7,675 nucleotides of DNA from a bacterium (GTDB taxonomy: Bacteria > Actinomycetota > Acidimicrobiia > Acidimicrobiales > Bin134): assembly GCA_028820035.1 (NCBI GenBank), contig JAPPKI010000258.1:1-7675 (forward strand), given 5' to 3'. Positions within the stretch are counted from its first letter, which is position 1, and every line of letters begins with the position of its first letter. The notes below the pieces were generated by a model. The model saw nothing but the letters and a program-made list of their open reading frames with translations. It was not told the DNA's origin and made no database searches. A program made the position numbers and the translations under genes. Shown piece by piece: positions 6,406-7,675 of this stretch.

Positions 6406-7675
6406 TCAGAGTCGAACCCGCTCTTTGCGGGGATCGTAGAACGAACGAATAGATCCGGTGGCGGCGATGGGCGTCCCGGCCACTTCGATCTCGAAGCGCC
6501 CAGATTCCACCCAGTCTTTGGTGACGCCGTCGGCGCATTCCACGTAGCCCAGGGCCAGCGCCCGCTTCTCGGTGTGGCTCCACATGCCGCTGCTGGTGCG
6601 GCCCACCATCTGGCCGTCGCGGTAGATGGGCTCATCGTGGTACAGCAGCCAGTCGGGGTCTTCCAACCGGAGCTTGATGAGGCGCTTGGTGCGGGGCCCC
6701 TCCCGCTGGGGGGCCAGTGCCTCACGGCCCCGGAATCCGCCGGCCTTGTCCCAAGCCACCGCAAACCCCAGCCCGGCCTCCAACGGGGTGTCCTCGTCGG
6801 TAATGTCGTGGCCCCAGTGGCAGTAGGCCGCCTCCATGCGCAGCGTGTTCATGGCGTGGTAGCCGGCGTGGCGCAGTCCAAGGGAAGAGCCCGCTTCGAC
6901 CACCGCATCGTGCAGGGTCACGGCCTGTTCGTTGGGCACGTAGAGCTCCCAGCCCAGTTCGCCCACATAGGTCATGCGCAGCGCCAATGTCTCCGCGCCG
7001 GCGATGCAGAGATCCTGGGCCGTGCCGAATGGGAAGCCGTCGTTGCCGAGATCAGCGTCGCAGAGCTGGCTGAGCACGGCCCGGGAGTTGGGCCCCATCA
7101 CGCCCAACACCCCGTAGAGGTCGGTTACGTCTTTGAGCACCACGTCCCTTCCCCGGGCGGCTCGCCGCAGCCAGGCCCAGTCGCGGGTGGCGGTAGCCGC
7201 CGAGGTGACCACCCAATAAGAGTCCTCGCCCCGGCGGGTCACGGTGAGGTCGGCCTCGATGCCGCCGCAGTCGTTGAGCCACTGGGTGTACACCGCCCGA
7301 CCCACCGGTACGTCCACCTCGTTGGCGCACACCCAGTTGAGCAGGGCCATGGCGTCGGGGCCCTCCACGGTGAACTTGGCGAACGAGGTCTGGTCGAACA
7401 GGCCCACCGCGTTGCGAACCGCATCGCACTCGTCTCCGCTGGCCTCGAACCAATTCTGCGGGCCCCAGCTGTAGCGGTACTCCCGCTCTTGGCCGGGGGC
7501 GGCGTACCAGTTGGGCCGCTCCCACCCCCCGACCTCGCCGAACACCGCCCCGGCCGCGTCGATGCGCTCGTGCAGCGGTGAGCGGCGGATGTCCCGAGCG
7601 GTCTCGTACTGGCGGAACGGCCAGTGCATGGCGTAGAGCAGGCCGAGGCTCTCGGGGACGCGGGCGTCCAGATAG
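6406..7675 (-). CDS. FAD-dependent oxidoreductase-GcvT fusion, 5' end beyond the window (dimethylglycine/sarcosine dehydrogenase family)
   Basis: Only the C-terminal 422 residues are visible. The frame continues without a stop to the right edge, and the 15 residues before the first in-window Met (base 7629), YLDARVPESLGLLYA, lead directly into MHWPFRQYETARDIRRSPLH, a typical junction between the FAD domain and the GcvT part in this family. That Met is therefore internal and the true start lies off the window. Visible parts: the linker with GGWERPNWY (about 49-57 of the fragment), the GcvT domain with CGGIEADLTV carrying Asp142, RMTYVGELGWELY (about 233-245), RTSSGMWSH, and the family-like ending SFYDPRKERVRL. 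The enzyme should oxidise an N-methylated glycine or similar amine with FAD and load the one-carbon unit on tetrahydrofolate; the FAD-binding half is not seen. It is a diverged paralogue of the next gene and is probably co-transcribed with it (20-base gap). The exact substrate cannot be told from this fragment. Confidence 0.92.
   Translation of the reverse strand, partial: YLDARVPESLGLLYAMHWPFRQYETARDIRRSPLHERIDAAGAVFGEVGGWERPNWYAAPGQEREYRYSWGPQNWFEASGDECDAVRNAVGLFDQTSFAKFTVEGPDAMALLNWVCANEVDVPVGRAVYTQWLNDCGGIEADLTVTRRGEDSYWVVTSAATATRDWAWLRRAARGRDVVLKDVTDLYGVLGVMGPNSRAVLSQLCDADLGNDGFPFGTAQDLCIAGAETLALRMTYVGELGWELYVPNEQAVTLHDAVVEAGSSLGLRHAGYHAMNTLRMEAAYCHWGHDITDEDTPLEAGLGFAVAWDKAGGFRGREALAPQREGPRTKRLIKLRLEDPDWLLYHDEPIYRDGQMVGRTSSGMWSHTEKRALALGYVECADGVTKDWVESGRFEIEVAGTPIAATGSIRSFYDPRKERVRL

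Noticed and set aside
6574..7581. Plus-strand open frame of 335 residues opposite the right-edge gene
   Set aside because: Antisense to a conserved GcvT domain, with no domain signature and GC-driven composition.
1..7675. CRISPR array, tRNA, rRNA or insertion sequence
   Set aside because: No regularly spaced repeats, no cloverleaf-like or rRNA sequence, no transposase frame or terminal inverted repeats were seen.

Overview
The window has two parts that differ in base composition and in function. Bases 2422-7675 are GC-rich (37 of 60 bases in the sample line 5641-5700) and hold three closely packed minus-strand genes for amine metabolism. Bases ~50 to ~2300 are clearly AT-richer (24 of 60 in line 541-600, 23 of 60 in line 61-120) and hold a DNA methyltransferase gene plus a short convergent frame, which looks like a restriction-modification remnant or island. 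The first ~43 bases are GC-rich again (31 of 43). The source is most likely a high-GC bacterium. The mix of betaine-type demethylases would suit a marine or host-associated actinobacterium, alphaproteobacterium or similar, but no rRNA or marker gene fixes the lineage.

Transcription of the metabolic block runs right to left. (1) A gene entering from the right edge (6406-7675, 5' end missing) encodes the C-terminal ~422 residues of an FAD oxidoreductase-GcvT fusion of the dimethylglycine/sarcosine dehydrogenase family. (2) After 20 bases comes a complete second member of that family (3953-6385, 810 residues, GTG start with a good ribosome binding site). (3) One base later comes a trimethylamine methyltransferase (MttB) family protein (2422-3951, 509 residues) with no in-frame amber codon, so it is not a pyrrolysine protein. 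A coherent reading is stepwise demethylation of a quaternary or tertiary amine: the MttB-like protein removes one methyl group to a corrinoid protein, and the two flavin enzymes oxidise the N-methyl groups of dimethylglycine- and sarcosine-like products and pass the one-carbon unit to tetrahydrofolate. No corrinoid protein or transporter is visible here, so the substrate is inferred.

To the left, a 140-base spacer (2282-2421) separates the metabolic block from an adenine-N6 DNA methyltransferase (314-2281, minus strand). It fuses an HsdM-like catalytic part to one HsdS-like target-recognition region. Facing it, and overlapping its 3' end by 12 bases, is a plus-strand frame (up to 325) with an HNH-nuclease-like pattern and no convincing start. 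It may be the decapitated C-terminal end of the partner endonuclease. The composition shift on both sides suggests the pair was acquired horizontally.
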